In this document: piece by piece, positions 25,727 through 38,256 of the stretch
Layout: every line of letters starts with the position of its first letter
Position numbering within the stretch: position 1 is the first letter of the stretch
Source: Sordaria brevicollis
Lineage: Eukaryota; Ascomycota; Sordariomycetes; Sordariales; Sordariaceae
Direction of reading: 5' to 3'
Length of the DNA stretch: 64,000 bases
Assembly (NCBI GenBank): GCA_033439795.1
Contig: JAUTDP010000005.1
Span: forward strand, 558,001 to 622,000
Translations under genes and position numbers: made by a program
The notes under the pieces: generated by a model
What the model saw: only the letters and a program-made list of their open reading frames with translations
What the model was told of the DNA's origin: nothing
Database searches by the model: none

Positions 25727-28700
25727 CTATCTCTGTTGCTGTGGCACATCGCTGCCAAAGTTTCCGTTCTCGACACTGGGGTAATCACCACCGCTCATTT
25801 CTGCCCAGTTCCAGTCCAGTGTTACTGGTAAGCTGAACAAATCTTGCGGCAACATCGGCTGTTGATAGATACCTCTTGGGTCGCCCGCAGTCGGATCCGG
25901 TAGGCCATCAACCGTAAAGTCGGCAGGGTTCATATTTGCGATGGCGCCAAATCCAGTCATGTCGGCCCAGTTGCTGTAGTCTATGCCCTCCATGCTGGTT
26001 GGGGCGTCAGTTGTAAATCCGTCGTTCCATCCGTTCGGTGCCATCCCTGGTGATGGACTCTGGCTGAAAGGACTGTATCCGCTCTGTTGCGTGCGGGTTG
26101 TGCTTTGCACACCAGGCGAAAGATGATCTTTCACTGAACCTTGGTTCGCTTGTGGCGTTGCTGAACTGCTTGCGGTCGGAGGTCGTGGTGTTGTCATGGT
26201 TGCGTTTGGATTGAATGACGATGCAGGATCCGCGGGCGCCGTATTGCTCGATGCTACCTTGTTACCGGATGCTTGTTCCTGTACCTTGCGCTTGCGTCGT
26301 GATGAATTCTCCTTCTCGGCTTTGTCGATGACAACCTTTGCAATCCGCTCAAACTCCGCACAGATACCGAGCATGCGGTGAACACCACCAGTTTCAGCTT
26401 CATGACCAAGCATAGAGAGGAAGGTCACAACCACATTCATGAGTTTTGCATCCGAGCGTGCCCTAGGGTCCAAGGGGTTCTGGAGGATGTTTCCGAATAA
26501 TGTCACTAGGGCAGAGACAGGGAAGTAGAGCACCATCCTGTAATACTTATTAGTATGTGTGTAGGATAACTTGGGAAAGGCATATTTACCAAACGCATGA
26601 AAAATCGCCTTGAGGGATGTACTTCAACAGGGAGATCGAGGCTCTTGCGGCAGACGTGCACAATGCCGCAGAGGAGAAGATCCTGGGGTTCAAAGGCCTG
26701 GCATTAAGCCCCTGAATGGCAAAGTTTGACAGGCGGCTAGTCCAGTATCCGTGATGGATAGACATGCGATGAATCGTTGTCAAGCAGTTGTAGTAGGTAA
26801 AGTGCAGCATGACAACGTGAAGGATCAGTGGCGTGTGGGATGCCTTGATTTCGTGCTCGGGTCGGAAGTCGATGGGAATGCTGTCCTTCCAGTCTTCGAG
26901 TTCCTGATCCAACTCTCCAATGGTGTTTAACAGTTCGCCATCCGACTGCTTCGTGGCCTTGGTCGCATATAGTCTCTTGTACACCTTGCTCTCGACAATG
27001 GAAATTTCCACCATCTTTCGGAAAAGATTCATCTTTCCCTTGCCATCGGCCAGTGGAATATTACCGATGCCATCTGCGGGATCTTCGTCAGGAAGGTCAA
27101 CGTTCATGTCGTCATCGTCCTGAGCAGGCGGTCGTCCAGATCGTAAGCAGAGGTCCTTATCCAACATATAAGCGATCCAGAATACTCGTTTCCGCTGTTC
27201 GATCTCGATTGGGTTCAGGTTGAAGCCGGTTCCGCGCTTATGAAGGCCAATAGTATGTGAAAGGCGGATTGCTGTGGCGATGAGAAGGAAAGATGGCTGC
27301 GGGTTAGGAGTACCCTGCATGAAGAGAGACATGCCCAGGAGAGCCTGGACACTCAGGAGGTCAGTATTGCGCATCGTCAGCTCTGAGAAGACTGCCATGG
27401 CGTTCTTCATATAACCCCAAGCTTTGTCATCCTCCTCCTGTGGTACCAAATTGCTCATGACCCGCAGACGGTAAGCAATAGCAAGCGCTACGTTCAAGCT
27501 CGCCCACCATCCAGACCCCTGGTACGGATCAGGGGAATACTGTCTTTCGACCAGATGCATAAACGTTGGCTGATGGAACAGCGGGAACATGCAGTTGAAG
27601 TTCTCAAAATAATCCTTGAGAAGCGACATGGCTTCCGGCTTTGGGGGTAGCTCCTTGAAGATTACGCGGCGGAAGAGATCGCCAAAAACGTCGGGCTTCC
27701 ATCTTGTCCACTTGTGGTCATCGACCGAGACATCAGAGATCATCTGCTGGAATGAGTTGTCACCCATCTTCTCATTGACCCACTGAATGCCCTTGGGAGA
27801 GAAGATGGAGAAACCGGAAGATGATCCTTTTAAAAGTTAGCACTGACATAGCCGACTTGAACCCGTGAGGTACATACCAATGTAGCGAGTTTCGCCATTG
27901 TTATTTGTGACTAGAGAGCACATCATTTCAGACAAGGCCGAGACTTCCTGTTCTGTCTCTTCCTTCTCCTCCTTCTCGGGAGCTATTGAAGGCCTCTTCT
28001 CCGCCTCTTTATCTTTAGCTGGTTCGGGCATAGGTGAGGCCAGTGAACTGCGAGGTGTTGAAGTATTTCCGTCTTGCCCCGATGTTGCCTGAGAAGGTGA
28101 GGTGGGATTTGAGGCGGCAGCCTGTGAGTTCTGTCTGGACTGTGCTGTCTTTTCTGCAAGCTTTTTCTCAAGCGTTCCGAGATCGGTGGCACCGTTATCA
28201 TCGTCTCCAAGCAGACCTGCAAGGTGGTGAGTATTGTGACATGCTGCTAACGCAAAGGCATGGCACATACCTGACAGTCTCAACAAATGTTCCATACGAC
28301 CGAGCCTATTCTCGAGGCCTTCAATGTACTTGGCCCTGCAAGACATACAGCAAATAAGCCGGTATTCACAACCATGAGCGTATGTAAAGGGTGACATACC
28401 CCTTGGGCGGGCTTCGCTTCTTTTCGACCTGGGTAAACACACAGTCGGTCTTGTAGTTTATGCAGTGTGTACAAGCTGGTAGTTTTCCATCACACTTGAT
28501 CTTCTTCTTTCTGCACATATCGCATGCCTAAGGAGACAGAAAAGGGTAGCTTAGCAACAGTTCACTATGGGACACCTCCAAACTGGCAATATCTAACCAT
28601 GACTCACCCTTGCTATCCTCCTCCTCTTTGCCTCGCTAGTATCTTCAAGCAGTCCATGTTCTCCAAACATTTGTGCAACAGCCAGGTCGTGCGGTAGTTG

Positions 28701-28808
28701 CTGGATGGGTATTCCATGCTCCGTGTAGCCTCCGAAGATCTGAGGCGGCTGGTTCAGAAGCGGTGGAGGTGCCATGGGCATCTGGAAACCGCCGTGAAGG
28801 TGATCCAT
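25727..28808 (-). CDS. Zn2Cys6 (Gal4-type) transcription factor with fungal_trans domain
   Basis: Six exons: 28808-28608, 28527-28400, 28335-28271, 28216-27878, 27826-26590, 26537-25727. All introns are 50-81 nt with GTGAGT, GTATGT or GTAAAT donors and YAG/AAG acceptors; together they give 926 residues. The DNA-binding cluster is CX2CX6CX6CX2CX6C with Cys69, 72, 79, 86, 89 and 96 ([16 protein letters not shown]). Intron 1 ends right before it and intron 2 follows its linker. A basic linker ([10 protein letters not shown]) and a short coiled coil ([19 protein letters not shown]) suggest dimeric binding. The central fungal-specific regulatory domain (about 310-600) includes FPLFHQPTF (325-333) and [13 protein letters not shown]. 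The C-terminus is Ser/Thr/Pro/Gln-rich, a likely activation region. The pathway controlled is unknown to me; I do not recognise it as XlnR, FacB or another named regulator. Confidence 0.93.
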
Positions 28809-31800
28809 GGTGGTGGTTTGGCAAGAGACAGCCGTCGCCGTGTAGATTAGATTCGAGCAGTACAGTATACGTTGATGAATCTGGATCGCCTGGTCGGACT
28901 ACGGGTCGTGGTCGAATTCGGAATTAGATAAGTGTTTGGCGGCTCACTTATCGGGGTGTGACGTTGGTGGTTGCTGAAGGGAGTCGGATATTATGTATTA
29001 GGGAGAACGTGGAAAACCGTTGACAAGCTGGGAGATCTGGCGGCGGGTAATAGAAATTGGGCCTGACGGAGACTGGAGTCGAGGCTCGAAAAAAAGAAAC
29101 TAACCGCCCGGGGTACAGGGGCAGCAACGCTATTATTACGCAGGGGCAGGTGGTGTAGTAGTAGCTGGGAACCGGAGGCCTTTCATACACCCTCACACCT
29201 CTCACACCCTTTCCAGTTCACACCGTCCTGTACAGTGGCCCGGTCTGTGGTATCTTGGTCTTGGAGGAGTGATTGTCTCTCCTATCGGATGGTCCCGTCT
29301 GCGAGTCTGTGGTAGAGTAGTAGCAGTAGACGTGAAGGACAACGTGGGACCAGGCTAGCCCGCTTCACACCACTATTGTCAAACTTGACCGTCGAATCAA
29401 GGGGCCGGAAAACAGACCGGATCACCCGGGAATCCGGGGCCGTGTTTGGGTATTCGTATATCTTGCGAAAGTTCGTCGCTACCTCGAGGTGGTGATGTGT
29501 GCTTGTGCGCCGAGTGCAGGGAGACTGGAAGCGGAGGAATCCACCCGCAAGCCCCTTCCAGACCGTGTATACACGTATAGGCGTTGAGGCTCCTTTCTTG
29601 TGGGCAAGGGTTAGGCCGTGGTAGGCTCTGGGTACACTAGGTGATCCGATCCGTAAACGGTTTCCACCGGCGCAAAGAAGTGGAAGGTCGACCTCGAAAA
29701 GGAAGAGGTGCAGCGTGACAGGATTCTTGTCGAATGTTTAGTGGCCCCAGTCGTCTACTAGTGCCGTATAGTACACACCAGCGTATAGAAGTCGCCGAGA
29801 TGAGGGACTCGCTGTGCAAAGGGTTCGAGGGAGATTGCGGTAGGGCTGAACAGATTGACAGCTCAAAGCTCCAAAGCAGGGAGTCGGGTTGGTACACGCA
29901 GGTTGGCTTTGACGAGTGATGTCTAAGAGAACAAAAAGAGAAGACGCAGAGAAGTGGAAACTGGATGGAATGCAGCAAGTCACAGCAGGGCAATGTCAAG
30001 CGAGCATCAAAGAGTGTGCACGAGGAAGAAAGATGCGACGAAAGAGGAAGGACCCGAGTCGGACACCCGGGGCATTATTCACAGCGAGCTTGAACGCTGA
30101 TAGGTTCCTCGTGTTAGTGGTTACAGTATAATGTGCAAGGGGGCAGGAACTTTCCCTAACAAATGCCCCTGTGGAGTTCTGAAGAGAAGCTCAGCTGCAG
30201 TTGCAGAGCTGCCCGGGCGGCATTGCACCTTCTTCAACATCGCATCCCGTTACTTTGAGGAGTGGCCCAGACCTCAAACCCGACGATGACTGCTTCTTTC
30301 TACGACCAAACGAACGATTCGAGTCGAAGACGAAACATGAAACTTGCCACTCCACCCAAACCATTCCATACCATCTTTGGAAGGCACCGTCATCTTCAAC
30401 TACCGCATCAAAATCATCAAGATGGTAAATTCGATTCGAGAACCCAAACCTCCAGCCAGTACATATTCTTCATGACAACCTCATTTCGAACCTCCCTCTC
30501 CCACATTGTGAGTATACCACCATGCCCTATCAATACCCGCCCGTCACTTTGACTACCAAGCCCCGGTTCAAGAAAGGGGTTCACCTTGGCCGATCGCAAG
30601 CACTGGCTCAAGGAACCGGAAGCTGTTTCTGCTTGCATCACAACGTCCGTTCCATAAAATCTCCGATATGGTCTCGGCAACCACCAGTGAGTTGACTGAA
30701 TCCAGCCAAGCGGCACTCCGTTACAAATGGACACTCCAGTCATCTTCTAGTCAATGACCATTTCCAATGTCGTCGTCGAATTTCACCACGCCGCAAAGTT
30801 GCAGTAAGAAGCCCCGGGCAAGATGCCAAGACCAAGAAGCATCATCAGCCATCTCCTCCTTCCTCCTTCTCTGTCCAAGCGCGGTGTCATGGTAGGTACA
30901 TGAACACTCTTTTTTCAAGCCCGTTGGATGCAAGCGCTAGGGGTAAGATTATCAGATCACATCACGGCTTTGATGACGGCGTTAACCCCGAACCGCCAAA
31001 TTCCTGCATAACTGTTTTATGTATGTGCACAGGGCAGTCGTCGGTGGCGGTTGGGCATTTGCTTGTGCATTGCGGCACGGCACGGCACGATAACCTCACC
31101 AAGAAAAGCCATCATGTCGCATGTCCTTCTGCAAGTACTTAGTGTACATACACACGGCTCTGTACTAGAATACACCCGGCATTCAGCTGGTCATAGACCG
31201 AGCTCGATGCAAAGAGATCTCAACGGCATGCAAGAGAGCAAGTCATGGATCGAGACATAAAAGATCGGATTCTGAATCCGAAATCGAAAATGGCTTCAGA
31301 TCTCATTAGTATCGTGGCGTCCTCCAAGCCTCCTTCTCCAACTTCCCCGAATCCGTCGTCCGTCCGTCCGTCCGTTTTCACCATCTTAATTCCCAAAACG
31401 ACATTTGTCAGCCATCCATCCATTCAGCTGTTATCGCCAACTTTCTTTTTACCCGTCTTCACCCGTCACCAATACCTTGATGTCCAAGCGCACAAGTACC
31501 CCCGACACGAACGAAGCAATCACAATGATGAGACGACATGGCGCATTGTAGTGAAGCGGGAAGGCGTCCGACCGTTGCTCATTATCGTTCGTGTGGTTCA
31601 ATCGCTGTGATGCTACGCTACTTTCTCCGAATAGCCTCCTCTTCCCCTCTCCATTAACACTCGTTGGTTTCATCAGTGTCTCAACTCCTTGTCCTTGGTA
31701 GCCTTGGAGATGTGACGATGTGGAAATGCAAAGGAAGGAAGGAATACTATGAAACCCTTGAAGGTCAAATATTCAGCATTATTATCTACATCATCGCATA

Positions 31801-33448
31801 CATAACATCAGACATCCTGGACGGGGTGACAGTATCCACATACATACTGTATAGTTGGAGACACGGAGGAGTTGTCTCTTGGTGAAAGCTGATCAACGGA
31901 AAGATAACGAGGCGACGAACTGTCCGTCCGTGAACCGTAATACCGGCACTTTAGAGTACCATGTTCCATGATGTGTGATATGATGCTCGATAATGACCAT
32001 ACTTATGGGCCTGGAGCTTTGGGGCGTGCGGTTGTGATGGCAACCAGATCAGATCAGATCAGATCAGATCAGTTCAGTTCAGTTATGACACTGCGGTCAG
32101 GACTTCGTACTTGATAGACATCGTCCTCTCTCTCCCTCACACCTCCATCATACTCTTGACCTCCAAGTCGCCCTCGTCTCTTCATCCGTATGTTCCCTCT
32201 CCCTTATTCCCACGATTATCACCACCAGGATTTCTTCCATCCCCTCTTCCACTCAAATCGGCCTATGTACTCGGACTTTAGTCAACTCTACCCAAGTACT
32301 ACCTACCACCAAAGCCATATACGATCCGTTCCCCTCGTCCTCAACGCCCCTCCGCCACCTTGGGGTAGCACAATGATGCCTATCGTGCAGCTTACACCGA
32401 CCGCCGCTGCTCAACTACTCTTGATTAACAACGCCCTCTGAGCCTCTCCACCTCTCATACGTCGGGTACATCTGGTAGTAGTGTACAACGACCGAACCAC
32501 AGGTGCAACGTGTAGGTACGACGAGTAAACGGGAATAAAGAACGATAAACCGAGGATCTTACAGCCGGCCACGCTACCTATACTCCGATGATAATTCCGA
32601 TTGGGCAGTCTGAACTCCGAACGGCTTTATCCACACAATTCGAGCAGCAATCAGTGCGGTAAACCTCCGAGAATTAGTACGCGACATAAAGCTGATACGT
32701 AGTCGCGAGCGAGGTGACGATCAGAATTGGTTGAATGCAAGTGTGTTGAAAACGGGCAGCAAACACATATACGGCGAGGCTACAAGCAAGTCGACCTCAA
32801 CAGGTGGTGGTGTTGAGTGGTGTTCAGTCCAGATCAGTTCAGTCCAATTCCGCCGCACTTCACTCCCCCTTTCACTACCTACTAACTGAACTACTACTTC
32901 CAACTTCCCCTTCCCTGACCCTGTCTTCATATCTATCATATAGCCCAAGGTATATGCCCGTCCTTCACCTTTACCAAACCACTCATGCCCTCCTCCTCCG
33001 CCACTTCCTGAACACCAAACCCATGAAAAGAAGCAAGTGCTTTTACCACCACCCCATTTCTCCTCCACAGCACGAGTGTAGCATATCGTAGCCCGCTATG
33101 CCCCGTGCCTCCAAAGACTGATGGCCACAAGACATTATAGCATCAAAGGTGTGTGTGTCTGCTAAGTGGGAGGAGATGAGAGAAGAAACATGTACAATGA
33201 GAAAAGGTACCACCAGATTTCCCAAGCAGTATGGCGAACAAGGCAGAAACTTTGGAAAGAAAAGAGAAAAAAAAAGAAAAAATGAAAGATTGAACGAAGG
33301 TTGATATCATATACAACGAATGGCACAAAAAGCTTTTAACAAATGGTTGCAAAAGAATAAAAATCGGATGGTTTGATGTGGGCACAAAATGGTAAAAAGG
33401 CTATGTCCAATAAATGAAGCAAAGATGAAAATGCAACATTTCATCCCA
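28809..33448. other. 4.6-kb stretch without a supported gene, upstream of the zinc-cluster factor
   Basis: It probably contains the promoter and a long 5' leader for the transcription factor. Contents seen: C/T-rich tracts (31300-31480, 32100-32460), a pentamer repeat (32045-32093), and short frames only. A plus-strand ATG frame at 32190-32441 (83 codons, Tyr/His/Pro-rich) is too short and unlike anything known to call. 33140-33448 is AT-richer and should be the 3' untranslated region of the membrane protein gene. Confidence 0.5.
32045..32093. repeat. Pentanucleotide microsatellite
   Basis: Six copies of a gatca-type unit pass into three copies of gttca, that is, one array with a single-base variant unit. 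Confidence 0.85.
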
Positions 33449-35439
33449 TCACATATCCTCTGTAAATCTTGACCCAGATCCTCGGGACCCATCCCGTGAT
33501 GCAAGACTCCGACCGATCGGATCCGGCATTAGTGACGCACGTGCGGGCGGACTTGGGGGTCCATGACTGCCGATCGGCGACGTCGGCGTTACGGGGCGTG
33601 TCTCGTCGGAAAATGGACTTGTTCCCCCCGCCCCTGGTGATCCTCCATCCTGCTGAACAACCGCGGTCCTCCCCGGTCCTGACCTAAAGACGGGAACGCC
33701 GCTTATGGGTCGCATAGGAGACCCAAGTTTTAGCCGCTGGCCACCACCAAGGCCAAGGGCGCCCGTCGTGCCGTCGGTGAACGCCATAGAATCCCGATAG
33801 TAAACGCTCTCGTGCGGATCCGGGTCGCTATATCCATCTCCTCCGGATTCCAGGACGGATATCAGCTTCTTGCCAGATACTCGATAAAAGCCCCGCTCTG
33901 CAACCGGGGGCTCGGCTGACGCAGCCGAGAATCGCTTGGCCCCCGTGAGGCTGGCAAGAGCAGATGGGACCGCATATGGAAGACCTCTTTCCGTCATTCC
34001 CCCTCCATTTCCTCCACCACCTCCACCACTACCGCCTCCTCCTTCCAGAGCTCCTCCTTGCTCATGTCCGCCCCGTTTCCGGGCAGCAGCTGCCAGACTT
34101 CCACCTTCGCCCAGCAACCGGATGCCGCCACCTCGCTTCTTCCATTTAAGAAGGAACAATAACAGGAATGCAATGAGGGCCATGCCAGCAGCACCGCCCA
34201 CTACACCTCCAATGATAGATCGCTGAGCGGTGGGCGTAAGACCGCTGGAGTTGTCGTCGTTATTGTCTGGGTCGACATATGGGGAATCTGTCGTTCCGGC
34301 GGGGTCTGCGGATTCGCCACCATAGCCCCCATTGCCGCCATCGCCTCCTTGAGTTCCACCTGCTGCGAGAGTCGGCGCGCCTGATGAGGTGGAGGTGAAT
34401 GAAGTGATTGAAGTTCGGCTTTTGGTGGAGGAAGCGAAGGTGGAAGTCGAACTTGCGAAGGTCGATGTTCGGGTCGTGTTTGCGAACAAGGAATGGGACA
34501 CATGGGTGCCGTTGGCATAAAACGATGGGATACGAGCTGTATGACAGGGCGCGCACAAGCGCAATGCGTTAGTCACCCGCTGCACATCAAATGGATACCA
34601 GACATTGGACGAAAATAAACATGGGACGAAGGGGAAGGAAGCATATGCATACTTGAAGAAGAGTTGAAAAGACCAGAGGTCAACGATAGTGTGGGGAAGC
34701 TCGAGGCGCCATCACCGTATGATGTGGACGAGCTGTTGAAAGGAGCGGACGTCAAAGCCCCCGACGCAGAGACGCCAGAGGACAGAGACAAAGAAGCGGA
34801 CGTTATAGACGACTCCGTGTCGACGGAGGCAGTTGGCGACGGTGTCCCATCGCCAAGTCCCGGAACTGAGACGGACAGGGTGGGCAACTGGCTACCCAGG
34901 TCTCTCACGTCGGCAGTTAGCACGGCGACAGGTCCGGGCGACTGCGTAACAGGTTCGGATGCCAGAGTCGAGAAGTGGACGAGAGCGCCGGCGTCATCTA
35001 TGATCTTGATGACGGAGACAGTCTGGACCACTAACACTTGACGTGCATCTAGTAGTCCTCGTTTGGATTCTTGATCGTGGTGGGTGGTGTCGCTGTCGTC
35101 TAGTGGTGGTGAACGTGAACCAATGTCGTTATGGGTGTTGTCGCTGTCTTCATGTGATGATGCCTGGTTCTGGTAGTAGCGAGCGTGGTTGTCGTGGTTA
35201 AGGTTGTGGTTGTGAGAGTGGGAGTGGGAGTGGTGTTGGTGAGGAGGAGTTTGACTTTGATCGAGATCAAGTTCCTCTTCCGGATGGAGCTGGCGTTGCT
35301 GCTGGTGGTGCTGCTGTTGGTTGTGTTGGTGGTGCAAATGGCGGTGGTTGTGCCCAGCGCTGGAGCCTGTATGGGAATGGTCGAACTTGATGGTTTTGCG
35401 GGCCTGAGAGAGTGAAGGCCCGCCAATGTGGTTAGTCAT
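33449..35439 (-). CDS. Predicted single-pass membrane protein with His-rich N-terminus and Ser/Thr-rich ectodomain
   Basis: Exons 35439-34653 and 34536-33449 with a 116-nt intron (GTATGC...TACAG); 624 residues. The first 127 residues hold about 25 His plus many Gln and Asn (HNHRHLHHQHNQQQHH). A Lys-Arg site (ESKR before GLLDARQ) resembles a Kex2 processing site. A Ser/Thr-rich segment follows, then a Gly-rich stretch, one membrane helix (IIGGVVGGAAGMALIAFLLLFLL, about 369-392) with a following KWKKR stop-transfer sequence, and a long Gly/Ser/Pro-rich cytoplasmic tail. The layout resembles fungal wall-stress sensors (Mid2/Wsc type), but no WSC domain and no N-terminal signal peptide is visible. 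Either an upstream exon carries the signal, or the helix acts as a reverse signal anchor. Function is not assigned. Confidence 0.75.
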
Positions 35440-38256
35440 GGCGTGTGTGGTGGTGCCTGCAGCTAGGCAGTGACAGTGACAGGCTGGAAGGTGCAGCTAG
35501 GTGCCTTTGGTGCCGTGTGCGGGTGGGTTGTGCCGGTTTGTTGGAAGGCTGTTGGGTGGTGCGACGGTGGGCGATGTGGCTGTGATCACTGCAACGAGCG
35601 ACGAGGGTTAAACGAGCGACTTGTCCAAGATGGACGGCTTTTGGTGACTTTTTCCCGCGGGGCCGGGGGTTAGCCAAGGAATTTCTGCGTGAGATTTCGT
35701 GATCCGGTGATTCTGAGAGGGCGACGGCCTGGACAAATTCCCGTATTCGAGAGTGCGGGTGGCCGGGTCGGTCTGCAATACTTCGTAATCGACAACTGCG
35801 AAGCTACGCTGATGATAGTAGTAGCGGCGACGAGACGATGGAACAACAGTTTGTAAAAATGGTTGGCTGGCGCATTGTATGCTGATAGCAGTAGTACTGT
35901 AGATGATGGATCATGGGCACGATCTCATCGAATCCATCTCAGTTCTTGGTCCGGTCGGTAGTGTAGAATAGTCTTGTCTTCGGGGTCCAGTTCTTTTTTT
36001 CTTCTGTTTTGTCGTTCGTGTTCGGCGTTCCACCTCTCTAACAGTGTTGGCTTTCCCCCGTCGGAGTTCTTGTCTCAATGGGTGAAGTAGTAAAAGTGGC
36101 TGCCTCCGTCAACTAATTCCGCTTTTCAATGTGTCGCCAACATGCCGGGTTGGTGAGTGGGAAAATAAAACGAATGAATAACCACGGCAGAAAGAAACAA
36201 GATAGCAGCCGGTGGAGAGAAGAAACAGGCAAAGAGGGGAGAAAGACCAGAAAACATTGAAATGAACAACGGGGAGCGGGCTGCACGACGATAATAACCT
36301 CCGGGAGAGGGACCACGCCATCTCCATACCATACCCATACCCATTCCCATACCCGACCTCTACACACCCATACAACATGGACAAGCAGGGCATGGGCTCG
36401 CAGATGAAATGAGATGCCAAAATTGGGCACAACATGCCCTCGCAAGTCGCAACCACCCTCGCAGCAGCCGTCGCGGCATGCCCCTTCCTGGTCCCGTCCT
36501 CCTGCAACCTGTGAAATGATGGGATGAGCGGCATGCTCTCCTCGATCCCTCCTGCCACTCTCCTGGCCCTCTCCCGTTGCGCGGCGTCGAAGCAAAGACA
36601 CCAAAGGAGCGGCTGCCCTGAAAGGGTCTCCGCTGCGGGATCCGTCCCTTCTAGCGCGGCGTCCAACATGCCTTTCGTGCTCCTGGTGCCATCGACATGG
36701 AGGATGCCCCCTCCCCCCAAAGACGGGTCCATTTTGGGGGCATTTTGGAGGAAGGAGGAGCCGTTTTCGGGACCAACACGGGACCCAACACGTCTCTGCA
36801 ATTTCGCTTCCCTGGCCCTTTGCGCTTTCCCCCGTGGCCGACCCAGCAAAAAACGGACAAAAACCCATGATTGCCATCGCAGGCATGGCTCTCGGGAATC
36901 CACTCTGGTCGGATGTACTCCATCATTGGCCAATCAGACCCACCGCAGCCGCGCAAGTCTCCCAAACGTCCGATGAAATGATTGGCCGGTTGTTCTACTA
37001 TAAATGCACTGGCCAAACCTCCGATGTGTCTAATTTCCTACGACCGTCCATACAAACAGCAAGAGCGAAACAAATGCGGTGCACTGCAGTGGGCAATATG
37101 ACGATGAGTTCGACATGGGAAGTCGCGATATCGATGGATACGGGCGTTACGGTGGCTTTTTGGCTTAGAAGCTCCTAAGAACTACAATACGAGAGGCACA
37201 TCCTTCTTTACGATCAACATTTAAAATACTCGGGATTTCCCTAATAGGCGCAATATAAGGAGGCTACCCCGCTAGGCCCGCCAATTGGGGACCTACTAGA
37301 CCTGCTAGAGCTGGTTGGGAACCTGGGCCGAATTAAAACATACAAGAACTTAATATTGAAGGAGAGTCTTAGTACCGGCAAACATCTACAGCATATGGAA
37401 AGCAAAGCTATGGCCGCCGATACGAAGGTTAATCTCATTTGTAGCCTAGGCAATTATAATCGTTAGCATCTCGCAAAATGCCGCGGCGCGCAACTATCAC
37501 ACCCTCGTACCCTCAACTACTACCGAACACATAAAGGGAAAGAGCGATATAAATACCAGGCTCCTCCTTCCACTACATAATATTTCCATCTCACTTGGCC
37601 CCGTCTCTTCAAGAGGTGCCTCTCTACCTTAGCCTCTATAGCTCAATTTGGTTAAGGCTTCGTCAATCTTACTCGGCTCTTTATTATATCGAATACGAGG
37701 ATACGTACCACAGGTGGATCATCCGGATATTGGATGTGCTGGTCTAGGCTGATAAATAAATATTAATTAAGAGACTGCCGTAATAGTATCATCGTCCATC
37801 GCGGAAATCCCGTTGCATTTTGTGATATTAAACGCTCAGGCCAACCGATTGACGATAGTAGGCAGAGAGAAGTACCTGGACTATTGTACCTGAACCTCCT
37901 TGTCATTCTGAGTCCATCGAGCCGGGAACGTGTAGGTTCCGGCCAGCCGATGATTGTCTAGAGGTCGCCTACCCCTTTTAGCTCTAAGCGGGGATCGTCA
38001 ACTAACAAACCGCCTCATCCAACGTCCTACAGCCCGCTGTACCCGGACATTCCACTTGTAGCGGTGCATCCGTAGCGGCCAACCACCAGCGGGCAGCCAA
38101 CAGCCCCAGATGCAGAACGACCTACATACCTCTACGGGCATGGTTACCTTCTCATGAAACCAACTCCGTACACTGTCAATTAACTCAACCATCAATCGCT
38201 TTCGTTTCATCGAGTTCGTGTCAACTTCATCTTCAGTGGCTGATCTGCCGAGGGCC
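35440..38256. other. 2.8-kb stretch without a supported gene; contains a degenerate AT-leaning segment
   Basis: 35440-36100 should contain the membrane-protein promoter. 36113-36976 has long frames open in three registers on both strands (up to 257 codons from an ATG at 36886, minus), but none has recognisable composition or similarity. 37200-37960 has many TA steps and in-frame stops and looks like an old, mildly RIP-affected repeat. 37960-38256 should include the lipase promoter. Confidence 0.45.
37632..37702 (+). pseudogene. Possible tRNA-like relic
   Basis: GCCTCTATAGCTCAATTTGGTTAAGG resembles a tRNA 5' acceptor and D-arm with an A-box, and a weak T-loop-like tatcgaatacgagg follows at about the right distance. 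The anticodon arm does not fold convincingly, so this is at best a decayed tRNA or a tRNA-derived repeat. Confidence 0.2.

Noticed and set aside
32190..32441. 83-codon plus-strand ATG frame rich in Tyr, His and Pro
   Set aside because: Too short, in a C/T-rich tract, no similarity; kept only as a note in the intergenic entry.
36109..36976. Overlapping long frames (up to 274 codons minus, 150 codons plus)
   Set aside because: Three registers are open at once, the longest lacks an early ATG, the compositions are odd and no domain is visible; probably chance openness in GC-rich DNA.
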